Of a stretch of 64,000 nucleotides of DNA, positions 43,831-52,664 are shown one piece after another (position 1 is the first letter of the stretch; each line of letters begins with the position of its first letter). The stretch is from Mesorhizobium prunaredense (GTDB lineage Bacteria; Pseudomonadota; Alphaproteobacteria; Rhizobiales; Rhizobiaceae): positions 694,169 to 758,168 of the forward strand of contig NZ_FTPD01000045.1 in assembly GCF_900156895.1 (NCBI RefSeq), in the 5' to 3' direction. The notes beneath the pieces are model-generated. The model saw only the letters and a program-made list of their open reading frames with translations, was not told where the DNA came from and did no database searches. The translations under genes were made by a program, and so were the position numbers.

Positions 43831-45150
43831 GTGACCGGGAACGAAAAGGGCGGGACGCGTTCCGCCATAAATTCTCGCCTCGAGAATCTGCGCAATCTTT
43901 CGCCGGCGGCGAGACTCGACCGTGTTGGCGATGTCGTGTCGCTGACCGATACCGAGCGCAACGTTTTTGCCGGTGGCGGCCTCCCAATTGCGCTTGCCGA
44001 CGGCATGATAGAGAACGTCATTGGGACGTTCGAACTGCCGATCGGCGTTGCCACCAATTTCACAATCAACGGCCGTGACTATCTGATCCCCATGGCGGTT
44101 GAAGAGCCGTCGGTGGTCGCCGCAGCGTCTTACATGGCTCGGCTTGCCCGCAAGAGCGGTGGCTTCTTCACCTCGAGCACTGGGCCAATCATGCGGGCGC
44201 AGGTGCAGGTGCTTGAAGTGCGCGATCCGCACGGTGCGCGCGCTCGCATCCTGAAGGAACGGGAGGCGATAATTGCTGCAGCAAATGTCAAGGACAAGGT
44301 TCTGATCTCGCTTGGTGGAGGGTGCCGCGATATCGAAGTCCACGTCTTCGATCAGACAACTGCAGGTCCCATGGTTGTCGTCCACCTGATCGTCGACGTG
44401 CGTGACGCCATGGGCGCCAACACGGTAAATACGATGGCCGAAGCCGTAGCGCCGATGATTGAAACGATAAGCGGCGGCGTGGTGCGTCTTCGCATTCTGT
44501 CAAACTTTGCCGATCTACGCATCGCTCGTGCAATGGTGACAGTCGCCTCCGAGACGCTTCAGACTGACGAGTACACGGGTGATCGCATCGCCCGTGGCAT
44601 CGTCGAAGCATGCGCCCTTGCCATCGTCGATCCCTACCGCGCGGCCACCCACAACAAGGGCATCATGAACGGTATCGATCCGATTGTGGTGGCCACCGGC
44701 AATGACTGGCGGGCCATAGAAGCGGGCGCACATGTGTGGGCTTCGCGCTCCGGGCGCTATACTTCATTGTCAACCTGGGAGATCGATGCCAAGGGACATC
44801 TTGTCGGTACACTTGAAATGCCTATGGCTCTTGGCCTTGTTGGCGGAGCGACAAAGACCCATCCGGCAGCCCGCGCCGCACTCAAAATCCTCGGTGTCGA
44901 GAGCGCCCAAGAACTGGCCGAAGTAGCGGTCGCGGTTGGACTTTCCCAGAATATGGGAGCATTACGCGCACTGGCCACCGAGGGCATCCAGCGCGGCCAC
45001 ATGTCGCTACATGCCCGCAACATCGCAATCGTTGCCGGGGCCACAGGCGATGAGATCGAGAAGGTCGCGGCCTCGCTGGCGGCAGATCACGATGTGCGCG
45101 TCGATCGGGCTAAGGATGTGCTGGAGCTGATACGGGCCGAGAAGGTCTGA
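43831..45150 (+). CDS. mvaA: Degradative class II HMG-CoA reductase (mevalonate to HMG-CoA)
   Basis: 439 residues matching the Pseudomonas mevalonii-type class II enzyme along the whole length. Matches include NLSPAARLDRVGDVVSLT, GMIENVIGTFELPIGVATNF, VEEPSVVAAASYMARLARKS with the catalytic Glu, DVRDAMGANTVNTMAEAVAP for the dinucleotide site, NKGIMNGIDPIVVATGNDWR with the catalytic Lys and Asp, and LHARNIAIVAGATGDE with the His. In the catabolic direction it oxidises mevalonate plus CoA to HMG-CoA, normally with NAD. Start is GTG with a ggagggg site 4-10 nt upstream. It is the first gene of the operon and is separated from the next by 129 bp. Confidence 0.93.
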   Translation: MTGNEKGGTRSAINSRLENLRNLSPAARLDRVGDVVSLTDTERNVFAGGGLPIALADGMIENVIGTFELPIGVATNFTINGRDYLIPMAVEEPSVVAAASYMARLARKSGGFFTSSTGPIMRAQVQVLEVRDPHGARARILKEREAIIAAANVKDKVLISLGGGCRDIEVHVFDQTTAGPMVVVHLIVDVRDAMGANTVNTMAEAVAPMIETISGGVVRLRILSNFADLRIARAMVTVASETLQTDEYTGDRIARGIVEACALAIVDPYRAATHNKGIMNGIDPIVVATGNDWRAIEAGAHVWASRSGRYTSLSTWEIDAKGHLVGTLEMPMALGLVGGATKTHPAARAALKILGVESAQELAEVAVAVGLSQNMGALRALATEGIQRGHMSLHARNIAIVAGATGDEIEKVAASLAADHDVRVDRAKDVLELIRAEKV

Positions 45151-45279
45151 GACGATGCCGCGGAACCTCTCAGTTGCATTAATCCATCCCGACCCCAGAG
45201 ACGGTTGCTCCGGATGGTCAATTGCGTCCGCCTCAATGCCGGCAGATATCTCTCAGATTGACTTTCTGGGAGGATATTA

Positions 45280-46518
45280 GTGACAGAAGCTCCTCGTGAT
45301 AATGGAATTCCGACGCGAACTGGTCCGCTTGCCGGGCTTGTCGTTCTGGACATCACACGCGTCGTGGCCGGCCCTTTCTGTTCGATGCTGTTTGCCGACC
45401 TAGGCGCAACGGTCATCAAGGTAGAGCACCCAGATGAGCCGGACTATGCGCGGACTTTCCCCCCTTTCGTTGGCGACGAAGGCGAGCAACTGAGCGCATT
45501 TTTTACACAGTTCAATCGCAACAAGCTTGGGATCACCCTTAACCTCAAATCGCCTGGCGGCAGCGCCCTTCTAAAGAAGCTGGTGCGCCGCGCCGACATT
45601 CTCGTCGAAAACTTTCGACCGGGGACGATGGACAAGCTGGGACTCGGCTACGAGGTCCTGCGGCAGGAAAATGCGAAGCTCATCTACACCGCAATCAGCG
45701 GTTACGGCCGTACCGGACCGAACGCATCCAAGCCTGCGTACGACAATACGGGTCAAGCTGCCGGCGGTCTCTGGTCCATGAACGGTTATCCGGACCGACC
45801 GCCTGTGCGCGTGGGAACGATCATCGGTGATCTTGCCGCTTCTCTTTATGCGGCAATCGGGACGCTCGCCGCGCTGCGGGAAGCCGACAAAACCGGCCTT
45901 GGGCAAATCGTCGATGTGTCTCAGCAAGATTCGGTGCTGACGCTGACGGAAAATGCCGTCGTCCGATACACGGCAAAAAAGGAGGTCGCGTCGCCGCTCG
46001 GCAATGAGCATCCGTTTGTTCGCCCCTATGGCCAATTCCCGTGCAAGGATGGCTATGTTTTTTTTGGCGGCTACACGGATAAGTTCTGGGCGATCACCTG
46101 CGCGCTTTTCGGTGAACCGGACATGGCCGTCGATCCGGCCATTGACACCATGGAGAAGCGCTTTGACCCGGCCGTCGCGGAAGCGAAGGTCTACCCTCTG
46201 CTTAACCGGTGGTTTAGCCACTATACTAAGGCCGAACTGGAAGACATGGCAGGCGACAAGGTTCCTCTGAGCGCGATCAAGACGATTGCCGAAGTGGTGG
46301 AAGATCCGCATATCGCGGCGCGCAACATGATCCTCAATGTTCCGATCGCCGGCAAGCTGATCGGCATGTTTGGCCTGCCCATCAAGCTTTCGGGTGCTGT
46401 CGAGGAAGCGCCGCAGGCTGCCCCCGCGCCGGGCGAACACAACGACCTCATCCTGGCAGAACTGGCCGGTCTTTCACTTCAGGAAGTGAGTGAGCTCAAG
46501 ACCGGTGGGGCCATCTAG
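45280..46518 (+). CDS. Class III (CaiB/BaiF) CoA-transferase
   Basis: A 412-residue family III CoA-transferase. It has DITRVVAGPFCSMLFADLGA, TVIKVEHP, the RNKLGITLNLKSPGGSALLK block, ENFRPGTMDKLGLGYEVL, and GTIIGDLAASLYAAIGTLAA with the catalytic Asp. Related enzymes move CoA between dicarboxylates, including the succinate/3-hydroxy-3-methylglutarate CoA-transferase SUGCT. Given its neighbours, activation of hydroxymethylglutarate or a related acid is plausible. The GTG start follows gggagga. The stop and the ATG of the hydratase directly abut (TAG then ATG). Confidence 0.88.
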   Translation: MTEAPRDNGIPTRTGPLAGLVVLDITRVVAGPFCSMLFADLGATVIKVEHPDEPDYARTFPPFVGDEGEQLSAFFTQFNRNKLGITLNLKSPGGSALLKKLVRRADILVENFRPGTMDKLGLGYEVLRQENAKLIYTAISGYGRTGPNASKPAYDNTGQAAGGLWSMNGYPDRPPVRVGTIIGDLAASLYAAIGTLAALREADKTGLGQIVDVSQQDSVLTLTENAVVRYTAKKEVASPLGNEHPFVRPYGQFPCKDGYVFFGGYTDKFWAITCALFGEPDMAVDPAIDTMEKRFDPAVAEAKVYPLLNRWFSHYTKAELEDMAGDKVPLSAIKTIAEVVEDPHIAARNMILNVPIAGKLIGMFGLPIKLSGAVEEAPQAAPAPGEHNDLILAELAGLSLQEVSELKTGGAI

Positions 46519-47271
46519 ATGGCGATCGATCTGACCCAAGATGGGCATGTCACAACGATCCGGATCAACCGGCCGGAAAAGCTCAACGCGCTGACCTTGG
46601 CGATGTATGAAGATCTTGGCCGCGCTTTCAAAGCTGCCAAAGACGACGACAGCGTCCGTGCAATCGTCCTGGCCGGCAGCGGCGCGCGCGCGTTCTGCGT
46701 CGGCGCTGACCTGACTGAATCTATCCCTGCGCTTGCCGCGGATACATTCGACATTTCCGCCTGGGATCCAGCACATCTGAAGGTTCCCGGATTTTTCAAG
46801 CCCATCGTGAGCGCGATACGCGGCATGTGCCTTGGCGGCGGCTTCGAGATCATGCTGGCCACCGATATCCGTATCGCGGCTCAGGATGCCATTTTCCAGT
46901 TGCCTGAGGCGACACTGGGTTTTGTACCGGCAGGCGGCACATTGGTCCGTCTCGTCCGGCAGATCGGTTACGCCCATGCGATGGAGATCATGCTGACGGC
47001 GAGACGTTTTACTGCCGCGGAGATGGCAGCAATGGGCGTGATCAATCACATCGTAAAGAGCGATTCAGTCGAGACGACAGCCCTCGAAATCGCGCACCGC
47101 ATCGCAAATCTCAGTCCCGCCGCCGTTCAGACCATCAAGGAGGCAGCCCTTACACTGCAGGATATGCCTTTCGCCGAGGCATTTCGCCAGGAGGCCGTGC
47201 TCGGGCAGCGGACCTTTACGAGCGAGGATGCCAAGCGCGGGCTCGCTGCCTTCTCCAGGAAGGGTAAATGA
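46519..47271 (+). CDS. Enoyl-CoA hydratase/isomerase family protein
   Basis: A 250-residue crotonase-fold protein. It contains TIRINRPEKLNALTLAMYED, the first oxyanion-hole segment SGARAFCVGADLTES, the CoA-binding CLGGGFEIMLATDIRIA, and FQLPEATLGFVPAGGTLVRL where one catalytic Glu is kept (PEATLG). The substrate cannot be told from sequence. In this operon a 3-methylglutaconyl-CoA hydratase-like reaction that yields HMG-CoA would make biochemical sense. The stop overlaps the permease ATG (ATGA). Confidence 0.85.
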   Translation: MAIDLTQDGHVTTIRINRPEKLNALTLAMYEDLGRAFKAAKDDDSVRAIVLAGSGARAFCVGADLTESIPALAADTFDISAWDPAHLKVPGFFKPIVSAIRGMCLGGGFEIMLATDIRIAAQDAIFQLPEATLGFVPAGGTLVRLVRQIGYAHAMEIMLTARRFTAAEMAAMGVINHIVKSDSVETTALEIAHRIANLSPAAVQTIKEAALTLQDMPFAEAFRQEAVLGQRTFTSEDAKRGLAAFSRKGK

Positions 47272-48302
47272 TCATGGAGAGCACGCCGCAAAGTCTGACG
47301 TCGAGCGGCACGGGCAAAAGCGCGAAAATGGGCAGCCGTATTGGGCTGACACAGGAATTGATCGTGTTCCTGCTCGCGATCGCGCTCTTCACCTACTTCT
47401 CATTGACGCTCGACAACTTTCTCAGCTCGGCAAATATCCTGAATCTGATCCGCAACGTGGCCATGCTCGGCATGCTGAGCCTGGGCATGGCGGTGGTCGT
47501 CATCGGCCGGGGAGTGGATCTCTCGCTCGTTGCCGTCATGGCGGTTTCGCTGACGTTTTCCATCGTTCTGGCCAATCAGGGTTATGCATTTTCAGCCGCC
47601 CTGGTGCTTGGCCTCGCACTGGTCATCGTTGTCGCGATCATCATGGGCTTCCTGATCGCCTATGTGGAAATCCCGGCGATCTTTGCGACACTCGCCGTTT
47701 CGGCGATCGTTTATGGCTTGGGGCGCGGAGTGATTGCCACGCTCGATGTCAACAACGTCCCCGACAATCTCGACTGGTTCCTGTTCCTAGGCCGCGGCAG
47801 CTTTCTTGGCATCCCGATTCCGATCTGGCTTTTCGCGATCTCAGCCTTGGCGCTCTACCTGTTCCTTCGCAGGACCGGTTTCGGCCGCTTCATCTATGCG
47901 ATTGGCGACAACATCTCGACCGCACGGATAACCGGGATCCCGGTCCGACCGACCATCATCCTGCAGTACGTGCTTTCCGGAGTGATGGCGTTCTTGGCGG
48001 GCTGTGTCACGGCGGCGTCCGTCGCGAGCATGAATATGCGGATGGTCAATTCGACCCTGATCTACGATGTGCTTCTGGTCGTCATCTTGGGCGGCATCGG
48101 TCTGAGCGGTGGACGCGGCGGTGTCCGCAATGTGCTGGTGGGGACGGTCCTGATCGGCCTTCTGCTCAACGGCATGACGATCCTCGACTTCTCCTACACC
48201 GTCCAGAACCTCGTGAAGAGCACGGTGTTGCTGTGCGCCTTGATCGTCGACGCACTGCTCAACCCTCGCGATGAACAGACATCGCAGCAGGGAGATATCT
48301 GA
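47268..48302 (+). CDS. ABC importer permease, RbsC/BPD_transp_2 type
   Basis: 344 residues with about nine hydrophobic helices, e.g. LIVFLLAIALFTYFSLTLDN, MLGMLSLGMAVVVIGRGVDL and AALVLGLALVIVVAIIMGFL. The family motif GRGVDLSLVAVMAVS and VVILGGIGLSGGRGGVRNVL are typical of RbsC-like permeases. Start is ATG at 47268 overlapping the hydratase stop, or ATG 47274. It would pair with the second permease (49411) and the ATPase at 52661. Confidence 0.88.
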   Translation: MIMESTPQSLTSSGTGKSAKMGSRIGLTQELIVFLLAIALFTYFSLTLDNFLSSANILNLIRNVAMLGMLSLGMAVVVIGRGVDLSLVAVMAVSLTFSIVLANQGYAFSAALVLGLALVIVVAIIMGFLIAYVEIPAIFATLAVSAIVYGLGRGVIATLDVNNVPDNLDWFLFLGRGSFLGIPIPIWLFAISALALYLFLRRTGFGRFIYAIGDNISTARITGIPVRPTIILQYVLSGVMAFLAGCVTAASVASMNMRMVNSTLIYDVLLVVILGGIGLSGGRGGVRNVLVGTVLIGLLLNGMTILDFSYTVQNLVKSTVLLCALIVDALLNPRDEQTSQQGDI

Positions 48303-48334
48303 AGCTCAAGATCATTCAAAAGGGAGGAACTATC

Positions 48335-49339
48335 ATGACAATAGTGAAATATGCCGCGGCAGCGGCGATCGCGGGCATTCTCTCATTCGGCGCGGCACAT
48401 GCGCAGGAGGGCATGGTCGATGAACTAAGGCAACCGACGCTGGAGTCACTGGCAGGCAAGAAAGTAGTTTTCGTGCCGATGTCCATGAGCTTCGACCTGC
48501 CTGAGGGTTGGGCCGCGATCATGCAGAAGGAAGCAACACGGCTAGGCTATACCCTTGATATCCGCGATGCCAACTGGAGCACGGACACCGGCACGCGTGC
48601 GTTGACGCAAGCCATCACTGAGAAGCCCGACATCATCATCGTCCAGAACTTCGACGTTGCGTCGTATGCCCGCACGCTGAAGAAGGCCGAGGATTCCGGC
48701 ATCAAGGTGATCCAGGTCAATATGAAGTCGAGCTATCAGACGGATGCCTTCGTCGGCGCCGACTGGTTTGGCATTGGCCAGTATGCGGCCAACCGCATGG
48801 TGGAGAAGTGCGGCAAGGCCAGTGGAAAGAGCGGCAAGATCGCATTGATCCAGGGTCCGGCCACGGCGGCGGCCAGCGTCTATCAGCTCAACGCGATCAG
48901 CGAGACCCTGAAAAGCCATGACGACATCCAGATCGTGTCGAGCCAGACTGGCGACTGGGACCAGTCCAAGGCGCGCGGCATCGCACAGACCGTGATCCAG
49001 CAGAATCTCGATCTCTGCGGCATTATCGGCTTCTGGGATGTGATGGACGCCGGGACCGGCGCGGCGATCAAGGAATCCGGCAAGGACATCTACCTGATCA
49101 CCTCCGGCGGCGGCAACAAGACGGCCTGCCAGGGCGTCGAAAACGGGACTTTCAACGAGGTCATCTCCTATGACGTCGAAGGCCAGGGTCGCGATCTGAA
49201 CAACACCATCAAGGTGCTGCTGCAATCAAAGGAGCCGGCGGGTGCCCTGAAGTTCGCCCTGTACACGCCGAACAAGATCATCAGCAAGGAAACTATGACG
49301 ATCAACAGCTGCTGGGACCTCGACCTGCTGAAAAAATAG
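48335..49339 (+). CDS. Periplasmic substrate-binding protein of the ABC importer (RbsB-like)
   Basis: 334 residues with a clear signal peptide (MTIVKYAAAAAIAGILSFGA, cleavage likely AHA-QE). The mature part is a type 1 periplasmic binding protein: GKKVVFVPMSMSFDLPEG, KPDIIIVQNFDVASYARTLK, AVIQVNMKSS-like IKVIQVNMKSS and CGIIGFWDVMDAGTGAAIKE. The ligand is unknown by sequence. The operon suggests mevalonate, mevalonolactone or hydroxymethylglutarate. A gggagga site precedes the ATG. A strong hairpin after its stop probably lowers expression of the later genes relative to this one. Confidence 0.88.
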   Translation: MTIVKYAAAAAIAGILSFGAAHAQEGMVDELRQPTLESLAGKKVVFVPMSMSFDLPEGWAAIMQKEATRLGYTLDIRDANWSTDTGTRALTQAITEKPDIIIVQNFDVASYARTLKKAEDSGIKVIQVNMKSSYQTDAFVGADWFGIGQYAANRMVEKCGKASGKSGKIALIQGPATAAASVYQLNAISETLKSHDDIQIVSSQTGDWDQSKARGIAQTVIQQNLDLCGIIGFWDVMDAGTGAAIKESGKDIYLITSGGGNKTACQGVENGTFNEVISYDVEGQGRDLNNTIKVLLQSKEPAGALKFALYTPNKIISKETMTINSCWDLDLLKK

Positions 49340-49352
49340 CCTCCAATAGCGC

Positions 49353-49383
49353 GAGGTCACCGTGTCTCCACGGTGACCTCTTT
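49353..49383 (+). terminator. Hairpin between the binding-protein gene and the second permease (attenuating terminator)
   Basis: A perfect 12-bp stem GAGGTCACCGTG / CACGGTGACCTC with a 4-nt loop, followed by only a short ttt run. It is a probable intra-operon terminator or mRNA-stabilising hairpin, common after binding-protein genes that need high expression. Confidence 0.75.
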
Positions 49384-49410
49384 CCTCAAGATCTGAAGTC
49401 AGGTTCGGTA

Positions 49411-51525
49411 ATGGAAGCGATCGAGCGCCTCTATTTTCGCTATTTTCCAGAGAAATTGCTTGGCGAAGTTCTGACCAAGCGGTGGAGCGACAATGCCGTT
49501 CCGGTGTTTGCGACCATCCTGACGATCAGCTTCTTTCTCCTTCAGAACCCGAATTTTTTCACGCTGTCGAGTTTGACTGAAACCTCGCGGCAGCTGTCGG
49601 AATTCTCCCTGATCGTCGTCGCCATGGGCATCGTCTTGCTCGCGGGCGGCCTCGACCTGTCGGTCGGCAGCGTCTTTGCGCTCGCTAACATCACGGCCTT
49701 GATATGCATACACATCCTGGGCTGGCCGGTTTGGGCGACGGTTGCCACCACCCTGGCCGTCGGCGGACTCTGTGGTGCGGTGAACGGATTCCTGATCGGC
49801 TACCTTCGCATCAGGGCTTTCCTGACCACGCTCGTCACGCTGATCATCATTCGATCGATCGTTGACATCATCCTTCTTCGTTACGCAGTTGAGATTTCGG
49901 CGGTTTTCCCGGAGTCCGACCTCTGGTTCTTTATCGGTGACGGGTTGGTGTTCGGCATTCCGTTCTCGTTTCTTGTCGCGATCGTCGTCATCGCTCTCTG
50001 GCATGTCATTCTCACCCGGGCGCGCGCGGGATGGCACATCAACGCGGTCGGCGGCAGTCGCCGTTCCGCCTACAATGCCGGTCTCAAGGTCAAGTTTACC
50101 GTTTTCACCACTTATGTCTGGTCGAGCCTGCTCACGGCGTTGGCTGGAGTTTTCTTCGCTGCGCGCCTCGGAAGTGCGGGCTCTGATACGGGCGCCGGAC
50201 TGGAGATTGCGGCACTGACCGCAGCCGTCCTCGGGGGCAACAGTCTCGGCGGAGGACGGGGCTCGGTCATCAAGTCGGTGCTCGGCGCGATCGTCGTGCT
50301 CATCCTGACCGACAGCATGGTCCGCGTCGGCATTAGCGGCGGCATCAGTTCGATGATCCTTGGCATCGTCTTGCTTGCCGTCGTCGCGATCGACGTCCGT
50401 TGGCTGAAGAACCGGCACAAGCTCCTGAACAAGGTCTATGTGTCTCCAGCCTATTTCAGGCTGTCGGAGCTTCCAGAAACCGGTGCAGGGTCCGGCAGCC
50501 CTTACGCGATCAACGATCGGCTCAAGGATGTGTCGCTCATCGGACAGGGAGAGATCGAAGGGCCGGAAGACGTCATTTTCGACCGTAATGACAATCTCTA
50601 TTGCCCCAACCGGCATGGCGACATCGTCCGTTTCCTGGCGCCTAACTACAAGCAATGGGAAATATTCGCCCATATCGGCGGCCACCCGCTCGGCATGGCG
50701 TTCGATGCGGCCGAGAACCTGAACGTCTGCATCGGTGGCATGGGCCTGTATCAGGTGTCGCCGGACCACACGGTGCGTAAACTAACCGACGAAACAAACC
50801 GAACGTTGCTTTCGGTTATCGACGATTCTCGCCTCAAGCTGGCGGACGACCTCGACATTGCGCCTGACGGCCGCATCTTTTTCTCCGAGGCGACGATCCG
50901 CTATGACATGCACGACTGGGCAACCGACGCGCTGGAGAGCCGTGGCAACGGCCGGCTGATCTGCTTCGACCCTCGGGACCGCTCGACTAAAACGATCCTG
51001 CGGAATCTGCAGTTCCCAAACGGCGTCTGCATGGCAGGCGACGGTCAATCGTTCTTTTTCGCGGAGACCTGGGGTTGCCGGATCAGCCGCTACTGGTTCG
51101 ACGGCCCAAGGAAGGGCGCCTGCGAAGTGACGATTCCGAACCTGCCGGGATATCCCGACAACATCAACCGCGCCTCTGACAGTTGCTTCTGGGTGGCTCT
51201 CGTCGGGATGCGCTCGCCGGCGCTCGACCTGGCGATGAGGATGCCATCGCTTCGCAAGCGGATGGCCAAGCGGGTGGCCCGTGACCAGTGGCTCTTCCCG
51301 AATATCAACACCGGCTGCGTTCTCAAATTCAGGCCAAACGGAGAGATCGTTGAATCCTATTGGGATCTTGGCGGCAAGAACCATCCCATGGTGACCTCGA
51401 TGCGCGAGCACAAGGGCCATCTCTATCTCGGAGGGCTCTACAACGACCGGATCGGACGTCTTCGGTTGCCCGACGCCGATCCCAACTGGACGTCCCAGGT
51501 TGCCTACTGGGGAGCGAACAAATGA
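49411..51525 (+). CDS. ABC permease fused to a strictosidine-synthase/SMP-30-like beta-propeller
   Basis: A 704-residue fusion. Residues about 20-330 are an RbsC-type permease (IVVAMGIVLLAGGLDLSVGS, AVLGGNSLGGGRGSVIKSVL). After a linker, residues about 360-700 form a six-bladed propeller of the strictosidine synthase/APMAP/SMP-30 group: VEGPEDVIFD-type start (here IEGPEDVIFDRNDNLYCPNR), LADDLDIAPDGRIFFSEATI, LQFPNGVCMAGDGQSFFFAE, GYPDNINRASDSCFWVALVG. Relatives are lactonases or esterases with a bound divalent metal. Since RbsC-type permeases have cytoplasmic C-termini, the domain would act on incoming substrate, perhaps opening mevalonolactone. That is a hypothesis. Confidence 0.85.
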   Translation: MEAIERLYFRYFPEKLLGEVLTKRWSDNAVPVFATILTISFFLLQNPNFFTLSSLTETSRQLSEFSLIVVAMGIVLLAGGLDLSVGSVFALANITALICIHILGWPVWATVATTLAVGGLCGAVNGFLIGYLRIRAFLTTLVTLIIIRSIVDIILLRYAVEISAVFPESDLWFFIGDGLVFGIPFSFLVAIVVIALWHVILTRARAGWHINAVGGSRRSAYNAGLKVKFTVFTTYVWSSLLTALAGVFFAARLGSAGSDTGAGLEIAALTAAVLGGNSLGGGRGSVIKSVLGAIVVLILTDSMVRVGISGGISSMILGIVLLAVVAIDVRWLKNRHKLLNKVYVSPAYFRLSELPETGAGSGSPYAINDRLKDVSLIGQGEIEGPEDVIFDRNDNLYCPNRHGDIVRFLAPNYKQWEIFAHIGGHPLGMAFDAAENLNVCIGGMGLYQVSPDHTVRKLTDETNRTLLSVIDDSRLKLADDLDIAPDGRIFFSEATIRYDMHDWATDALESRGNGRLICFDPRDRSTKTILRNLQFPNGVCMAGDGQSFFFAETWGCRISRYWFDGPRKGACEVTIPNLPGYPDNINRASDSCFWVALVGMRSPALDLAMRMPSLRKRMAKRVARDQWLFPNINTGCVLKFRPNGEIVESYWDLGGKNHPMVTSMREHKGHLYLGGLYNDRIGRLRLPDADPNWTSQVAYWGANK

Positions 51526-52664
51526 GCGGGTCGAGCCGGATACGCAACATCGTGGACAGGTTCATGGGCGGCCGTGGCGAGCATTCGATCACCGTACCCG
51601 TGATGGATGGCGCCTTGAAGCCCAACAATTATCTCGAGCAGGTTGCCGCTGTTTCAAGCGCCGAAGGCGCGGACAACCTAATTCGCGCCAACGGGCATAC
51701 CTTGCTCTCGTCAGGCAACCGCGTGATCGAACTGCACGGCGATGGAAGGACGTCGGTTCGAAACAGCTACGAGGCCGAGATTACATTCCTTTGCACTTCA
51801 CCTCAGGCCGCCATTGCCGTGGGGCTGGACGGCAAGGGCATTGCGATTGCCGGCGGTCGGCACGATGGCAAGCGGCTGCCAGCGAAGCTCTCTGGCCAAA
51901 ATCTCAACTGCCCGACGGCAGCGATATTCCTCGACGAGGATACGCTGGCGGTGTGCAACGGCTCGAGCACATATTTGGCACCCGCCTGGAGCCGCGACCT
52001 CCTCAGTCTCGGACGGAGCGGAAGTGTCCTGCGACTAGATCTCATCCAGGATAAGGCCGACCTGGTACGCGGCGGCCTCGGGTTCCCGGCGGGTATCGCC
52101 GCGGCGCCTGGGGGAAAGCTCGTTGTGGCGGAGGCGTGGAAGCATCGCCTGTTGGCCCTGGCAATAGACGGCGGCGGCATCGAAACCGTCTTGCCTGATC
52201 TGCCTGCCTATCCCGGCCGGATCATATCCTCGCAAGAAGGCGGCTACTGGCTGGCGTTGTTCGCGGTGCGGTCGCAGTTGCAGGAGTTCGTGCTTCGGGA
52301 GAACCGCTATCGCCGCGAAATGATGGCCAATATCGATCCCGAATACTGGATTGCTCCGGCACTTTCGAGTGGACGCAGTTTCAAGGAGCCGCTGCAGGCG
52401 GGCAGCGTGATCCGGCTGGGCATCCACAAGCCATGGGCGCCGACACGATCGTACGGCCTGCTTCTCCGCCTCGATGACGATTTCCAGCCGGTATGGAGCG
52501 CCCATAGCCGGGCCGACGGCAACCGGCACGGCATCACGTCCTGCGTTGAGACCGATGGCAGGCTGTTTGTGACATCGAAGGGTCTTGGAGAGGTGCTTGC
52601 GATCGATCATCTGGCACTGACGGAGCCCGACGATGTCGTCGCGCAGGTTGGGAGCGCCGCATGA
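51522..52664 (+). CDS. Second SMP-30/strictosidine-synthase-like propeller protein
   Basis: The ATG at 51522 overlaps the previous stop (ATGA); the longer frame is a shadow. The 380-residue protein repeats the propeller pattern of the fused domain. It shows GLGFPAGIAAAPGGKLVVAE, then AWKHRLLALAIDGGGIETVL, LPAYPGRIISSQEGGYWLAL and HGITSCVETDGRLFVTSKGL. It has no signal peptide, so it is probably cytoplasmic. The conserved FPxGI and YPGxI motifs are those around the metal in lactonase-type propellers. A paralogue next to the fusion suggests related substrates or a scaffold. Confidence 0.75.
   Translation: MSGSSRIRNIVDRFMGGRGEHSITVPVMDGALKPNNYLEQVAAVSSAEGADNLIRANGHTLLSSGNRVIELHGDGRTSVRNSYEAEITFLCTSPQAAIAVGLDGKGIAIAGGRHDGKRLPAKLSGQNLNCPTAAIFLDEDTLAVCNGSSTYLAPAWSRDLLSLGRSGSVLRLDLIQDKADLVRGGLGFPAGIAAAPGGKLVVAEAWKHRLLALAIDGGGIETVLPDLPAYPGRIISSQEGGYWLALFAVRSQLQEFVLRENRYRREMMANIDPEYWIAPALSSGRSFKEPLQAGSVIRLGIHKPWAPTRSYGLLLRLDDDFQPVWSAHSRADGNRHGITSCVETDGRLFVTSKGLGEVLAIDHLALTEPDDVVAQVGSAA

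Noticed and set aside
43831..45150. Biosynthetic HMG-CoA reductase of a mevalonate pathway
   Set aside because: The sequence matches the degradative class II enzyme, and no mevalonate kinase, phosphomevalonate or diphosphomevalonate enzyme or HMG-CoA synthase is nearby. A lyase and an importer are.
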